Assembly (NCBI GenBank): GCA_003169895.1
Contig: PNAE01000003.1
Coordinates: forward strand, 42,455 to 106,454
Direction of reading: 5' to 3'
Length of the DNA: 64,000 nucleotides
Source of the DNA: Gemmatimonadota bacterium
GTDB taxonomy: Bacteria; Gemmatimonadota; Gemmatimonadetes; Gemmatimonadales; GWC2-71-9
Below the pieces are notes generated by a model. It had not been told where the DNA came from, did no database searches, and saw nothing but the letters and a program-made list of their open reading frames with translations. Below, one piece after another: positions 24,204 through 32,789 of this stretch. Each line of letters starts with the position of its first letter. Positions within the stretch are counted from its first letter, which is position 1. The position numbers and the translations under genes are program-made.

Positions 24204-26360
24204 ATGCGCGCCGTTGCCGCAGTGGTCGCAGCCGGAGTGGTGCTGGCCGTGCCGGTCGCCGCCCGTGCTCAGGGAACCACGGCGACGGCGGCCGGCGAAA
24301 TCGGCATTCGAGCCTTCGGCGAAAGGCCGCCGGACAGCGCGCTCGCGAAGTTCATCCAGTACCGCGACATGCCATCCGGCCTCATCTTCCCGTCGCTCTA
24401 CTTCGGGATTGCCCGCGACAGCTTGTCGACTCTGCAGCTGTTCGGGCGGAACATCGGCCAGAAGGACCAGGACCTCGCACTTCGGGGCAACCTCCCCGGG
24501 ACCGGCGACATCCAGCTGCGCTGGGACCGGATTACCCATGTCTTCTCGACCAACTCGCGCTTCCTCGGCACCGAGACATCACCCGGGGTCTACACGCTCC
24601 CCGTCCCGCGCCCCGACACCGCCACGCTCAATCACTCGGCGTACGTCGCGCCGGTTCGGACGCAGTGGGACCCAGTGAATGCCACCATCACGCTGATGCC
24701 GTCGCCGCTCTGGGATTTCAAGGCGGAGTACCAGCACGTCGGCAAGGACGGCTATCGTCCGATGGGGATGGTCTTCGGCGGCTCGAACAACAACGCCCGC
24801 GAGATCAACGAGCCGATCGACCAGAGCATGAATGACATCCGGATCTCGCAGGCCTTTTCGCAGAAGCGCTTCCAGGAAGTCGTGACGTACGCATACTCAC
24901 AGTTCACCAACGCCCTGCAGTCGGTGACCTCCGACAATCCGCTCGTCACCGTGGATTCGCTGAAGCTGGGCACCTCGCGCGGCCGCACCGCGCTCGCGCC
25001 GAATAACTCGGCGCAGACCCTCACGGCCGTGGCGGCGGGAAGCCTGCCGCTTCACACACGGGTCACCGGGACCGTGTCCTTCGGGTGGCGGAGCCAGAAC
25101 CAGGCATTCATCGCGCCGACGATCAACACGCAGAACGCGGACAGCCTCACCAGGGCCGGGTACGTCTTTCCCACCAGCCTCGATGGCAGCATTCACACGA
25201 CGCTCACGAACTTCACGCTGACCAGCCGGCCGGTCCGCCTCGTCACCGTCTCCGCGCGGTACCGGTCATATGACTTCAAGGACCTGTCACAGCGGGACAG
25301 CATTCCGATCCTGGTGATCAGCGACCGAACCTTCGCCGCCGGGGCGTTGTCGGAAGGGTATCCGTACTCGCGCGACAACGCCGACGCCAGCGTCAGTATC
25401 CGTCCACTCCTGCCGGTCAACGTGACGGCGGGATACAACTGGGACCAGATGAACCGCGACTCGACCGTGCGCAACGTCATGCAGGTCACCGAGAAGACCG
25501 GCCGCGTCAGCTTCGACTACGCCGGATCGCGGTGGGGGAGCGCCCGCGTCAGTTACACGTACGGTGAACGGCGCGGCAACGCGTACAATCAGCTCACCAC
25601 CGCCGAGAATCCTGACACCCGTCGTTTCGACGAGGCCGATCGCAATCACAAGGCGCTGATGGTGATGCTCTCCGCCACGCCGGTCGACCAGGTCTCACTC
25701 ACCGGTACCTATCAGGTCGGGCGCGACAGCTTTCCGAATTCGGCCTACGGCGTGCAACACGACAACAGCAATTCGATCGGCTTCGATGTGGATATCACGC
25801 CGACTCCACGGGTTTCGATCAGTGGCGGATACCTGCACGAGTGGTATGACAACCAGATGCGTTCGCTGTACCGGACCGGCAGCACCAGCGCCACGCTGGC
25901 CAACCCGACCTGGAACTGGATCGCGACCAACATCGACAGCAGCACGATCGGCTATGCGAGCTTCACGGCGACGCTGATTCCCAACCGGCTCGAAGTCAGC
26001 GGCATGTGGCAGATCTCGAAGTCCGTATTCCAGATGAAGGCCAGCAACCCGGTGACCCCGGCAGGGGGAACGGTCGCGCAGGACAGCGCGGCCACCGCGA
26101 TGACCTTTCCGGCCGCCACGCAGGAACTGCAGCCGCTCTCGATCCAGATGCGCTACAAGATTTCGTCGAACTGGTCGGTGGTGGCGCGGTTCGAGACGGA
26201 ACACTACGCCAACTATGACATCCGGACGACCAACCTCGCGCCGGCGACTGGCAACTTCATCTTCCAGGGAAACAGCCTGCTGCCATACGACGCGAAGTAC
26301 TTCACGTTTCTGGTGGCGTTCAGGCCTGGCCTGATCCGGGTGCCAAGATCGGCGATGTAG
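24204..26360 (+). CDS. MtrB/PioB-family outer-membrane beta-barrel
   Basis: A 718-residue protein with a signal peptide (MRAVAAVVAAG to ARAQ). The mature chain alternates polar and aromatic residues in long amphipathic strands with tyrosine-rich turns (for example EYQHVGKDGYRPMGM, SVSARYRSYDFKDLSQRDS-like repeats), typical of a 26-28-strand porin. It should wrap the decahaem cytochrome and insulate its haem chain through the outer membrane. ATG 24174 overlaps the previous stop and is the alternative start; 24204 is preferred because it gives a compact signal peptide. The N-terminal CxxC of Shewanella MtrB is absent. No MtrC-like surface cytochrome follows; a terminator does. Confidence 0.88.
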   Translation: MRAVAAVVAAGVVLAVPVAARAQGTTATAAGEIGIRAFGERPPDSALAKFIQYRDMPSGLIFPSLYFGIARDSLSTLQLFGRNIGQKDQDLALRGNLPGTGDIQLRWDRITHVFSTNSRFLGTETSPGVYTLPVPRPDTATLNHSAYVAPVRTQWDPVNATITLMPSPLWDFKAEYQHVGKDGYRPMGMVFGGSNNNAREINEPIDQSMNDIRISQAFSQKRFQEVVTYAYSQFTNALQSVTSDNPLVTVDSLKLGTSRGRTALAPNNSAQTLTAVAAGSLPLHTRVTGTVSFGWRSQNQAFIAPTINTQNADSLTRAGYVFPTSLDGSIHTTLTNFTLTSRPVRLVTVSARYRSYDFKDLSQRDSIPILVISDRTFAAGALSEGYPYSRDNADASVSIRPLLPVNVTAGYNWDQMNRDSTVRNVMQVTEKTGRVSFDYAGSRWGSARVSYTYGERRGNAYNQLTTAENPDTRRFDEADRNHKALMVMLSATPVDQVSLTGTYQVGRDSFPNSAYGVQHDNSNSIGFDVDITPTPRVSISGGYLHEWYDNQMRSLYRTGSTSATLANPTWNWIATNIDSSTIGYASFTATLIPNRLEVSGMWQISKSVFQMKASNPVTPAGGTVAQDSAATAMTFPAATQELQPLSIQMRYKISSNWSVVARFETEHYANYDIRTTNLAPATGNFIFQGNSLLPYDAKYFTFLVAFRPGLIRVPRSAM

Positions 26361-26425
26361 CCGCACAACGAGAGATGTGAGACGAGAGCGGTGAGAAGGG
26401 CGAGGCAGGTCTGCACTTGGTAGCA

Positions 26426-26459
26426 AGAACGCCGCCCGGGCGAGCCCGAGCGGCGTTCT
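26426..26459 (+). terminator. Terminator after the electron-transfer operon
   Basis: Arms GAACGCCGCCCGGGC and GCCCGAGCGGCGTTC pair over about 15 bp with one mismatch, followed by TGTTCTC and TCTTTTC. It lies 66 nt after the stop of the barrel gene and before the convergent gene at 26,494. Confidence 0.65.
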
Positions 26460-26493
26460 GTTCTCTCGTCTCTTTTCCTTCGTCAGTATCGGT

Positions 26494-26856
26494 TCACGAC
26501 GCGGCGCGATCCGTATTGACATCGGACACGACGTCGCTGCTTGGCGGAAGTCCCAGTTCCCGCCGTGTCGCCGAGGCGCCCCACGCAAGGCGCACTGCAG
26601 CGTCGCATGTCAGGCACGGATCGGATGTGTGCGCATTCGGTCCGGATTCCAGGAGCATGCGGTAGGCGAGGCTGTTGGAATCGGTAGTGGCATTCGCGAT
26701 GACTTCGTTGCGGATCTGCGCGAGTTGTCTTGTCGAAATCGACCTGCCGGTGATGGCACAGCGGTATCGCGCCCCCTCGCGCACAATCAGGGTCGCGACG
26801 TAGCGATCGAACTCATCGAGCAGGTGGGGCGTCCAGGACTGCGTGTCTGTCTGCAT
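26494..26856 (-). CDS. Hypothetical soluble protein
   Basis: A 120-residue protein chosen to start at 26856, where GAGG lies 5 nt upstream; the longer frame upstream is arginine/serine-rich and looks non-coding. The N-terminal half (TPHLLDEFDRYVATLIVREG) reads as a regular helix followed by a beta hairpin RYRCAITGRSISTRQL. Four cysteines are present, two as CLTC, which could bind metal. I do not recognise the family. It converges on the electron-transfer operon and is divergent from the tricorn remnant. Confidence 0.5.
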   Translation of the reverse strand: MQTDTQSWTPHLLDEFDRYVATLIVREGARYRCAITGRSISTRQLAQIRNEVIANATTDSNSLAYRMLLESGPNAHTSDPCLTCDAAVRLAWGASATRRELGLPPSSDVVSDVNTDRAAS

Positions 26857-27031
26857 TCGACCTCGGGTGCCGGATGGCGCGAACGCCGGCCGCATTGGGA
26901 CTGCGATTCGAGCTGGTGACGATGCCCGCGCTGATAGGTGCACGCGAACGGATCGCCGTCGCCAGGATTTCCGGGTTCTGAGATGAGACCGCCGCCCGCA
27001 CTGGCCCGATCTGGCTGAACCCGCTCGGCGA

Positions 27032-27060
27032 CCATCGCTACCGCCGCTATCGGTGGCGGG
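27032..27060. repeat. Partial copy of the CGCTACCGCC tail repeat
   Basis: The sequence ATCGCTACCGCCGCTATCGG followed by TGGCGGGT matches, with one change, the tail of the structured repeats at 55,456 and 59,858 and the copy at 38,895. It can fold as a short hairpin (ACCGCCG with CGGTGGCGGGT). It lies in the intergenic space before the tricorn remnant. Confidence 0.5.
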
Positions 27061-27145
27061 TGGGCGGGGCGTGACCACACATTGTGAAACCTGACCTCCT
27101 GCCATAGCGTCGTACCGTCTGGTTTCTACTCCATTCGAGGTTGCG

Positions 27146-27643
27146 ATGTCCCGTTTACGTCGTGCGATCGCCGCCACGCTGGTGCTGGCGTTCCTTCCCG
27201 CGCTCTCCCTGGCGGCGCAGATCGATGCCGGCATGCTCCGCCAGCCCGATGTGTCCGCGACGCAGCTCGCCTTCGTCTACGCGGGCGATATCTGGATCGC
27301 GTCCAGGAGCGGTGGCGTCGCGCAGCGGCTCTCCTCACCGGCGGGTGAGGAATCGTTTCCACGCTTTTCGCCGGATGGGCATGAGATCGCCTTTACCGGC
27401 GACTACGACGGCAACCAGGATATCTACGTCATGCCGGCTGCGGGCGGCGTCGCCGACGATCCCAGCCAGATCGTGAAAGGTGTCGATCCGCAACTGGAAG
27501 CAGCGATTCAGGAAGTAACCAGGGAACTTCAGCAACATCCGTACACGGCGCCCAAAGCGGCCGCCGTACCAGAATCGCACGCCGCAGGGGAAGCCATAGC
27601 CGCGGCGTGTGCTGCGGCTGCCGCACAACCGTCGAGTCATTAG
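27146..27643 (+). pseudogene. Tricorn protease reduced by a large internal deletion
   Basis: A 165-residue frame with a signal peptide (ending LSLAAQ). Residues about 30-105 match the start of a tricorn protease beta-propeller: FVYAGDIWIASRSGGVAQRL, FPRFSPDGHEIAFTGDYDGN and DIYVMPAAGG. It then jumps directly to DDPSQIVKGVDPQLEAAIQE and LQQHPYTAPKAAAVP, which resemble the extreme C-terminus of tricorn proteins. Full-length members exceed 1,000 residues and hold two propellers, a PDZ domain and the Ser protease, all missing here. The deletion keeps the frame, so a short protein may still be made, but it cannot be a protease. Gene start and GAGG Shine-Dalgarno are intact. Confidence 0.7.
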
Positions 27644-27663
27644 GGTAGCATATCAGGAGCTCC

Positions 27664-29283
27664 ATGCGCGTACTCAGTGTGACGTTCGCTCTGCTTGGCC
27701 TCGTCGTCGTTGCGACGCAACACCCGCGTCCTTCGCCGACGGACCAGGAGATTGGTACCGTCCGCTTCGTGACGTCCTGCAGTGCGACCGTTCAGCCAAG
27801 CTTCAACCGCGCAGTCGCGTTGCTCCACTCCTTCGCCTTCTCCCAGGCCACCGAGGGATTCAATGCCGTCCTGCGCGCCGATCCACGCTGCGCCGTGGCG
27901 TGGTGGGGCCTCGCGCTGAGCGCCTGGGGCAACCCCTTTGCAGCGGGTATCAAGCCTGCCGCCCAGATTCAGCGCGGGCTCGATGCGGTCACACGAGGCA
28001 GATCGACGGGGGCGCCGAGCGCTCGCGAGTCCCGCTACATCGAGGCAGTAGCTCGGCTCTACGAACACGCGGACTCGGTGGACCAGCGCGCCCGGCTGCT
28101 TTCCTACCGCGACGCGATGGCCGAGCTGGCCGCAAGAGAGCCGGCCGACACCGAGGCCATGATCTTTCATGCGCTCGCGCTGGCGGTCTCGGCCGATCCA
28201 GCCGACAAGAGCTACGCGAGTCAGCTCGCGGCGGGAGCCACTCTCGAACGGCTCTTTGCCAGGCTGCCGAACCATCCCGGTCTCGCCCACTACATCATCC
28301 ACAGTTACGACGTGCCTCCTCTCGCGGGCCGCGCGCTCGATGCGGCGCGGCGCTATTCGCGTATCGCCCCGGCGATATCGCATGCCCTGCACATGCCCTC
28401 GCACACGTACACCCGCCTCGGCTACTGGCAGCAGTCCATCAGCGCCAACGTTGCGTCGGCGGAAGCCGCGCGTCGAGAGGGCGCAACCGCTGAAGAGCTG
28501 CACGCCAACGACTACCGCACGTACGCGTACCTTCAACTGGGGCAGGACCGCGCCGTCCGACAGATACTCGCGGCGCTTCCCGCCATCGCGGCGCGCCTGG
28601 ATCCCGATGCGATCGGGGCTGCCGCACCCCCCGCCGCCGGCTATTTCGCGATCGCAGCGATTCCCGCGCGCTACGCATTGGAGCGGGGCGCCTGGGTGGA
28701 GGCGGCCCAGCTCGAGCTGCGCCCGAGTCCGATCCCCTTCGCGGATGCAGTGACCTGGTTCGCCCGGGGGCTCGGCGCGGCGCGTATCGGAGACACGACG
28801 GCGGCCCAGACCGCCATCGCCGGGCTGCTGGGCATCCGCGAGCGGCTGGTGCATGCACGCGACACCTATTGGAGCGAGGAGGTCGGGATCCAGCAGCGCG
28901 TCGTGGTGGCATGGCTCGCCTTCGCCGCAGGAAGGAAGGCGGAGGCACTGGCGGACATGCGCGCGGCAGCGGAGCGTGAGGATGCGACCGAGAAGAATGC
29001 CATCACGCCCGGTCCGCTCGCCCCCGCTCGGGAGCTGCTCGGGGAAATGCTCCTGGCAGCGCACGAGCCCGCACCGGCGCTTGCTGCCTTTGAAGCCACT
29101 CTGCGGCATGAGCCGAACCGCTTCCGTGCTCTCGCTGGAGCCGCTAAAGCGGCGAGGGCAGTCGGCGACCGAGCGACGGCCGCCAGGTACTCCGCGGAGT
29201 TGCTGAAGCTCGGCGCCCATGCGGACCGCCCCCGACGGGCGGAGCTGATTGAGGCGGCGAGAGGAACGGGCTCGTCGAGGTAG
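27664..29283 (+). CDS. Secreted TPR-repeat protein
   Basis: A 539-residue protein with an N-terminal signal sequence (MRVLSVTFALLGLVVVATQ) and AGGAG 5 nt before its ATG. It begins with VRFVTSCSATVQPSFNRAVA and LLHSFAFSQATEGFNAVLRA, followed by helix pairs through the chain (ADPRCAVAWWGLALSAWGN, HALHMPSHTYTRLGYWQQSI, AEELHANDYRTYAYLQLGQD), the pattern of tetratricopeptide repeats. Conserved HMPSHTYTRLG suggests a family of periplasmic TPR proteins common in soil bacteria; no enzyme site is known. The stop at 29283 touches the start of the TfoX remnant. Confidence 0.75.
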   Translation: MRVLSVTFALLGLVVVATQHPRPSPTDQEIGTVRFVTSCSATVQPSFNRAVALLHSFAFSQATEGFNAVLRADPRCAVAWWGLALSAWGNPFAAGIKPAAQIQRGLDAVTRGRSTGAPSARESRYIEAVARLYEHADSVDQRARLLSYRDAMAELAAREPADTEAMIFHALALAVSADPADKSYASQLAAGATLERLFARLPNHPGLAHYIIHSYDVPPLAGRALDAARRYSRIAPAISHALHMPSHTYTRLGYWQQSISANVASAEAARREGATAEELHANDYRTYAYLQLGQDRAVRQILAALPAIAARLDPDAIGAAAPPAAGYFAIAAIPARYALERGAWVEAAQLELRPSPIPFADAVTWFARGLGAARIGDTTAAQTAIAGLLGIRERLVHARDTYWSEEVGIQQRVVVAWLAFAAGRKAEALADMRAAAEREDATEKNAITPGPLAPARELLGEMLLAAHEPAPALAAFEATLRHEPNRFRALAGAAKAARAVGDRATAARYSAELLKLGAHADRPRRAELIEAARGTGSSR

Positions 29284-29604
29284 TGCGGCTGGACCGAGTC
29301 GCACCGCAAATCCGGGCGAAAAGCATGTTTGGTGGGGTAGGGATCTACTCGCGCGACCTTATTCTTTGCCCTCATCGCGGACGACGAGCTCTACCTGAAG
29401 GTGGACGCGTCGAACCGGCCCGATTTCGAAGCCCGGGGGATTGGCCCGCTTCGCCCCTACGGCCCCGACGGCGAAGCGATGCAGTACTACCCACTCCCCG
29501 GCGATGTTCTCGATGACAGCGACGCCCTGCGGGTGTGGGTCGAGAAGGCCATCGAGGTCGCGCGCCGCAAGAAAGGGAAGCGCCGCTCCCCGGCCGGCGC
29601 GTGA
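29283..29604 (+). pseudogene. Frameshifted TfoX/Sxy N-terminal-domain gene
   Basis: The first frame gives the TfoX-N start (IRAKSMFGGVGIYSRDL). After GACCTT an extra base at about 29,362 puts the rest in another frame: FFALIADDELYLKVDASNRP, then PYGPDGEAMQYYPLPGDVL and a basic tail ARRKKGKRRS. Together the two pieces make a normal TfoX N-terminal-domain protein of about 107 residues, a family linked to competence regulation in gammaproteobacteria but of unknown role elsewhere. Removing one base restores the frame, so either a recent mutation or a sequencing error is possible. The GTG start overlaps the stop of the TPR gene. Confidence 0.7.
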
Positions 29605-29650
29605 CCTGCGCTTGCTGCTGCCGAGACGTGAGAGAGCGGACGTGCCGCCG

Positions 29651-30760
29651 CTATCCGTGTTGCGCCACCTCACCCAATGCCTGGTCCACTACCGTCAGGA
29701 AGTTGCTGAGTCCTTCCGGCGTGTGGTCCCCCATGTGGCCGACCCGGACGGTGCGCTCTCGCAGCGATCCATAGCCTTCGCCGAGGGTATACCCCTTGGT
29801 GGATACCGCCGCGACAACCTCAGGGCCCTTGAGGTATTCCGGCAAGCGGACGGCCGTGACGGTTTCGGAACGACAGTGCTCTCCCGCGAGAATCCCGAGT
29901 TCATGGCCACAGCGAGCCTTGGCACGAGTCACCCACTCCGTCATGACTGCGGCCATGGCAGCATGGCGAGCCCATCGCGCTGTCATCCCTTCCGCCCGGA
30001 TGGTCGCGAGCTGAGCTTCGAGAGCATACATGAGCGAGAGTGCTGGGGTCGCCGGCGTCTGGTTGCGCCGTGCAAAGCCCTGCAACTCGGCGATATCCAG
30101 ATACCGGCCCCGCGACGGATTCGTGGCCGCGTGCCGCAGATAGCGCTCGGAGGCCACGGCGAACGCCAGCCCCGGTGGCAAGGCCAGCGCCTTCTGCGAC
30201 CCGGTGAGCACGAAGTCCAGATCCCACGCGTCAAACATCAGCGGGATGCCACCGATGCCCGACACGCTGTCCACCAGGCAGAGAGCGCCATGGCGGCGAG
30301 CCAGGTCGGTCACGGCGCGGATATCGCTCCTGGCACCGGTGGAGGTCTCCGAGTGAACCACCAGCACTGCCGCGAACGGTCGCGTGACCAGTGCGGCCTC
30401 GATCTGCTCTAGCGGTACAACCTCACCGAGCGGTGCTTCGAGGATCTCCGTTTCACGGGCGCACGCCGCTGAGATATCGCCGAAGCGAGAAGAGAAGGCA
30501 CCGTTCACAAGCGCTAGCACCGCTCCCGGCGGAGCACACCGTACCGCTGCCTCCATCATCCCCGTGGCCGAAGACGTGCTCACGATCACGGTTCCGGCGG
30601 TGCCGAATACCTCCCGCAGTCCCTCTTGCAGCCTGCCGAAGAGTGACTCGAACGCCTTGCTCCGGTGCGGTATCATCGGGCCTGTCATCGCGTCGAGAAT
30701 CTCACGGCGGACTTCGGTTGGCCCCGGAACGAAGAAGCGTCCCGCAACGGTATTACTCAT
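29651..30760 (-). CDS. Class V PLP-dependent aminotransferase (serine/alanine-glyoxylate type), probable phosphoserine transaminase
   Basis: A 369-residue enzyme: FVPGPTEVRREILDAM at the N-terminus, TSSATGMMEAAVR for phosphate of PLP, VDSVSGIGG with the PLP-ring Asp, and the Schiff-base Lys in FVLTGSQKALALPPGLAF. By sequence it belongs to the alanine/serine-glyoxylate aminotransferase group, not to classical SerC. Because it is the last gene of an operon with SerA- and SerB-like genes, it most likely makes phosphoserine from 3-phosphohydroxypyruvate with glutamate as donor. Its start overlaps the phosphatase stop by 4 nt. The 3' end converges on the TfoX remnant. Confidence 0.85.
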   Translation of the reverse strand: MSNTVAGRFFVPGPTEVRREILDAMTGPMIPHRSKAFESLFGRLQEGLREVFGTAGTVIVSTSSATGMMEAAVRCAPPGAVLALVNGAFSSRFGDISAACARETEILEAPLGEVVPLEQIEAALVTRPFAAVLVVHSETSTGARSDIRAVTDLARRHGALCLVDSVSGIGGIPLMFDAWDLDFVLTGSQKALALPPGLAFAVASERYLRHAATNPSRGRYLDIAELQGFARRNQTPATPALSLMYALEAQLATIRAEGMTARWARHAAMAAVMTEWVTRAKARCGHELGILAGEHCRSETVTAVRLPEYLKGPEVVAAVSTKGYTLGEGYGSLRERTVRVGHMGDHTPEGLSNFLTVVDQALGEVAQHG

Positions 30761-31407
30761 GGCAGCACCAGATCAAGGAGGTCAGTGAAGGAGCCGCACT
30801 CGTGTTGCGCGAGTGCGAGCACCGATTGGCGACGAACGAAACCCGTGAACACAGCAAACCCCTCGGTCACTTTGCGCAACGCGGCATCAGAAATCCCGTC
30901 CCCGACGGCCAGGCGCGGTTCGGGCAGCCCAAGCGCCGTGACAACCTCACACTTCCCAGCCGCTCTCCAGAGAGGCGAGGCCCGATCGAAATCAATGTAG
31001 TGGCCGGACGAGTCCAGGATAACCGGGACGGCATGGACCTCCGTCTCGAGGAAACCCAGGTCACGGCTGAGCGGCAGGATGGCCTGGCGCAGCCCGCCGC
31101 TCACGAGATGGATCGTCACACCGGCAGTACGCAGGCTCCGCACCGCCTCGGCGGCTCCGGTTGCAATCGCTTCCCGGTAGGCCTCAGCGAGCGCGCCGAG
31201 GTCCTCGGCGTCTGGCCTGATCCGATCCAAACGTTCGGCATAGATGCTTTCCAGAGGGATCTCGCCGGCCATCGCCAAGGCCGTGAGACCGGCAGACTGC
31301 GCGGCCGTCGCGTCGTCTCGGCGCGCAGCCAGCCAGTCGACACCTTCAACGCCGCACAACGTCGAATCGACGTCGAGGATGACCGAGGCGTATCGTGGGG
31401 GTCTCAC
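30757..31407 (-). CDS. serB: HAD phosphatase, SerB-like phosphoserine phosphatase
   Basis: A 216-residue haloacid-dehalogenase protein with motif I LDVDSTLCGVEG (Asp nucleophile and second Asp), motif II Ser in HLVSGGLRQAI, the Lys in AGKCEVVTAL and motif III VGDGISDAA. The C1-type cap between residues 20 and 80 (LDRIRPDAEDLGALAEAY) matches phosphoserine phosphatases. It should release serine from O-phosphoserine. It overlaps the FAD oxidase gene before it and the aminotransferase gene after it by 4 nt each, fixing its place in the serine pathway. Confidence 0.85.
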   Translation of the reverse strand: MRPPRYASVILDVDSTLCGVEGVDWLAARRDDATAAQSAGLTALAMAGEIPLESIYAERLDRIRPDAEDLGALAEAYREAIATGAAEAVRSLRTAGVTIHLVSGGLRQAILPLSRDLGFLETEVHAVPVILDSSGHYIDFDRASPLWRAAGKCEVVTALGLPEPRLAVGDGISDAALRKVTEGFAVFTGFVRRQSVLALAQHECGSFTDLLDLVLP

Positions 31408-32789
31408 GACAGGAGATTGCCCGGTGCGAGCAAGCCCGATGGATCGAGTTCACGCTTGAGCGCCCACATTGCCCTCATCTGCAGCGGCGTCACCTGCAGC
31501 GGTACCCAGTGGCGCTTGAGCTTGCCGACGCCATGCTCCGCAGCCACCGTGCCTCCCATCGCGAGCACCAGCTTGAGTGTCTCGGTAATGGCGCTGCTGA
31601 CGGCTTCGAGTTCCGCGGAGCTTCTGGCAATGAAATTCTCGTGCGGGTGGCCATTTCCGGCATGGCCGTAGATGGTCGGCATCTCGATCCCGTGACGCAC
31701 GGCGGCATTCCGTGCGGCGCTGACGGCTTCCTCCAGTCTGGCGTACGGCACAGCCCAATCGGTTGAGACTCGCCGTCCGCCTGCGGCACGATAGCGGCCA
31801 CCGCGTTCATGCATCGTGGCCGGCACGGCATGCCGGAGCCGACGGGCCGTGCGGATTGCCGCATCACCGTCGAAGACCTGAACGTCGCTGTCAGCTGCGT
31901 GATGTGCCTCGACGAGTGCGAGCCATGCGTCGTAGTCGGGCTCCGTTCCGCCGGCGGTCTCCTCCTCGATGTAGACGAAGGCAGCGCCTCGCCAGGACGC
32001 GCCGCCCTCCTCCGAGCGGACAATCTCCAGTGCTTGTGCATCAAGGAATTCCAGGCAGCGCGGCCGCAGCGTGCCCTGGTCCATCCCGTCGCGAGCGGCT
32101 TTGACGAATGCGAGCGCGTCGTGTTCGTTGTCGAACGAGATGCCCAGTCCGGTTACGCGCTCCGGCAACGGCAGGAGCGCAAGTTCGGCTGCCACCACGA
32201 CGCCGAGCGTTCCCTCACTGCCAATGAACCAGTCGACGGGATCCTGCATCGGAAAGTAGCCCACGGTGTTCTTCTCCAGTCGGGGGCGACGCAACTGGAG
32301 TGGTTCACCGTTGGCACGGACCACGTCGAGACCGACGACATGTCGCCGAATGGCGCCGTAGCGCAGCGAACGAGCTCCGGAGGCGTTGCACGCGATCGCC
32401 CCGCCGATGGTCGCTTCTTCCTCACTGGTGGGATCGCACGCGAAGAGGAAGCCGTGCGCCGCGGCGGCCGCCTTCAGGTGCGCGATGCCCACGCCCGCCT
32501 CCACCCGGACGGTCCCTTCTGCCGCGTTCAGGTCGAGGATCCGGTCGAGACCCTTCAGTGAGAGCAGGATGCCTCGATCCGTGATCGAAGCGGCGGTCGT
32601 GCTGCTCTGTCCGCCGGCTGGTGTCACTGGTGTCGCCGTTGCCGTGGCCGATTCCAGCAGTGCGACGACTTCTGCTGCTGAAGTGGGCCGGGCAACGGCA
32701 TCCGGGATCAACTCGATGCCGGAGGCATCTCCAGCATATGCTTGCCGAACCGCGGGATCATGGGATATCGTCGACGCAACGGATGTCAC
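31404..32789 (-). CDS. FAD-linked oxidase of the GlcD/D-lactate dehydrogenase family
   Basis: A 461-residue protein. The PCMH-type FAD domain covers residues about 35-210 (VTPAGGQSSTTAASITDRGI, ATIGGAIACNASGARSLRYG, GSEGTLGVVVAAEL) and the C-terminal substrate domain ends with the family signature AEHGVGKLKRHW. It oxidises a 2-hydroxyacid such as glycolate, D-lactate or D-2-hydroxyglutarate, with FAD as acceptor. In this operon a likely job is to remove 2-hydroxyglutarate made as a side product of SerA, or to supply glyoxylate, but the substrate is not readable from the sequence. It overlaps both neighbours by 4 nt. Confidence 0.85.
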   Translation of the reverse strand: MTSVASTISHDPAVRQAYAGDASGIELIPDAVARPTSAAEVVALLESATATATPVTPAGGQSSTTAASITDRGILLSLKGLDRILDLNAAEGTVRVEAGVGIAHLKAAAAAHGFLFACDPTSEEEATIGGAIACNASGARSLRYGAIRRHVVGLDVVRANGEPLQLRRPRLEKNTVGYFPMQDPVDWFIGSEGTLGVVVAAELALLPLPERVTGLGISFDNEHDALAFVKAARDGMDQGTLRPRCLEFLDAQALEIVRSEEGGASWRGAAFVYIEEETAGGTEPDYDAWLALVEAHHAADSDVQVFDGDAAIRTARRLRHAVPATMHERGGRYRAAGGRRVSTDWAVPYARLEEAVSAARNAAVRHGIEMPTIYGHAGNGHPHENFIARSSAELEAVSSAITETLKLVLAMGGTVAAEHGVGKLKRHWVPLQVTPLQMRAMWALKRELDPSGLLAPGNLLS

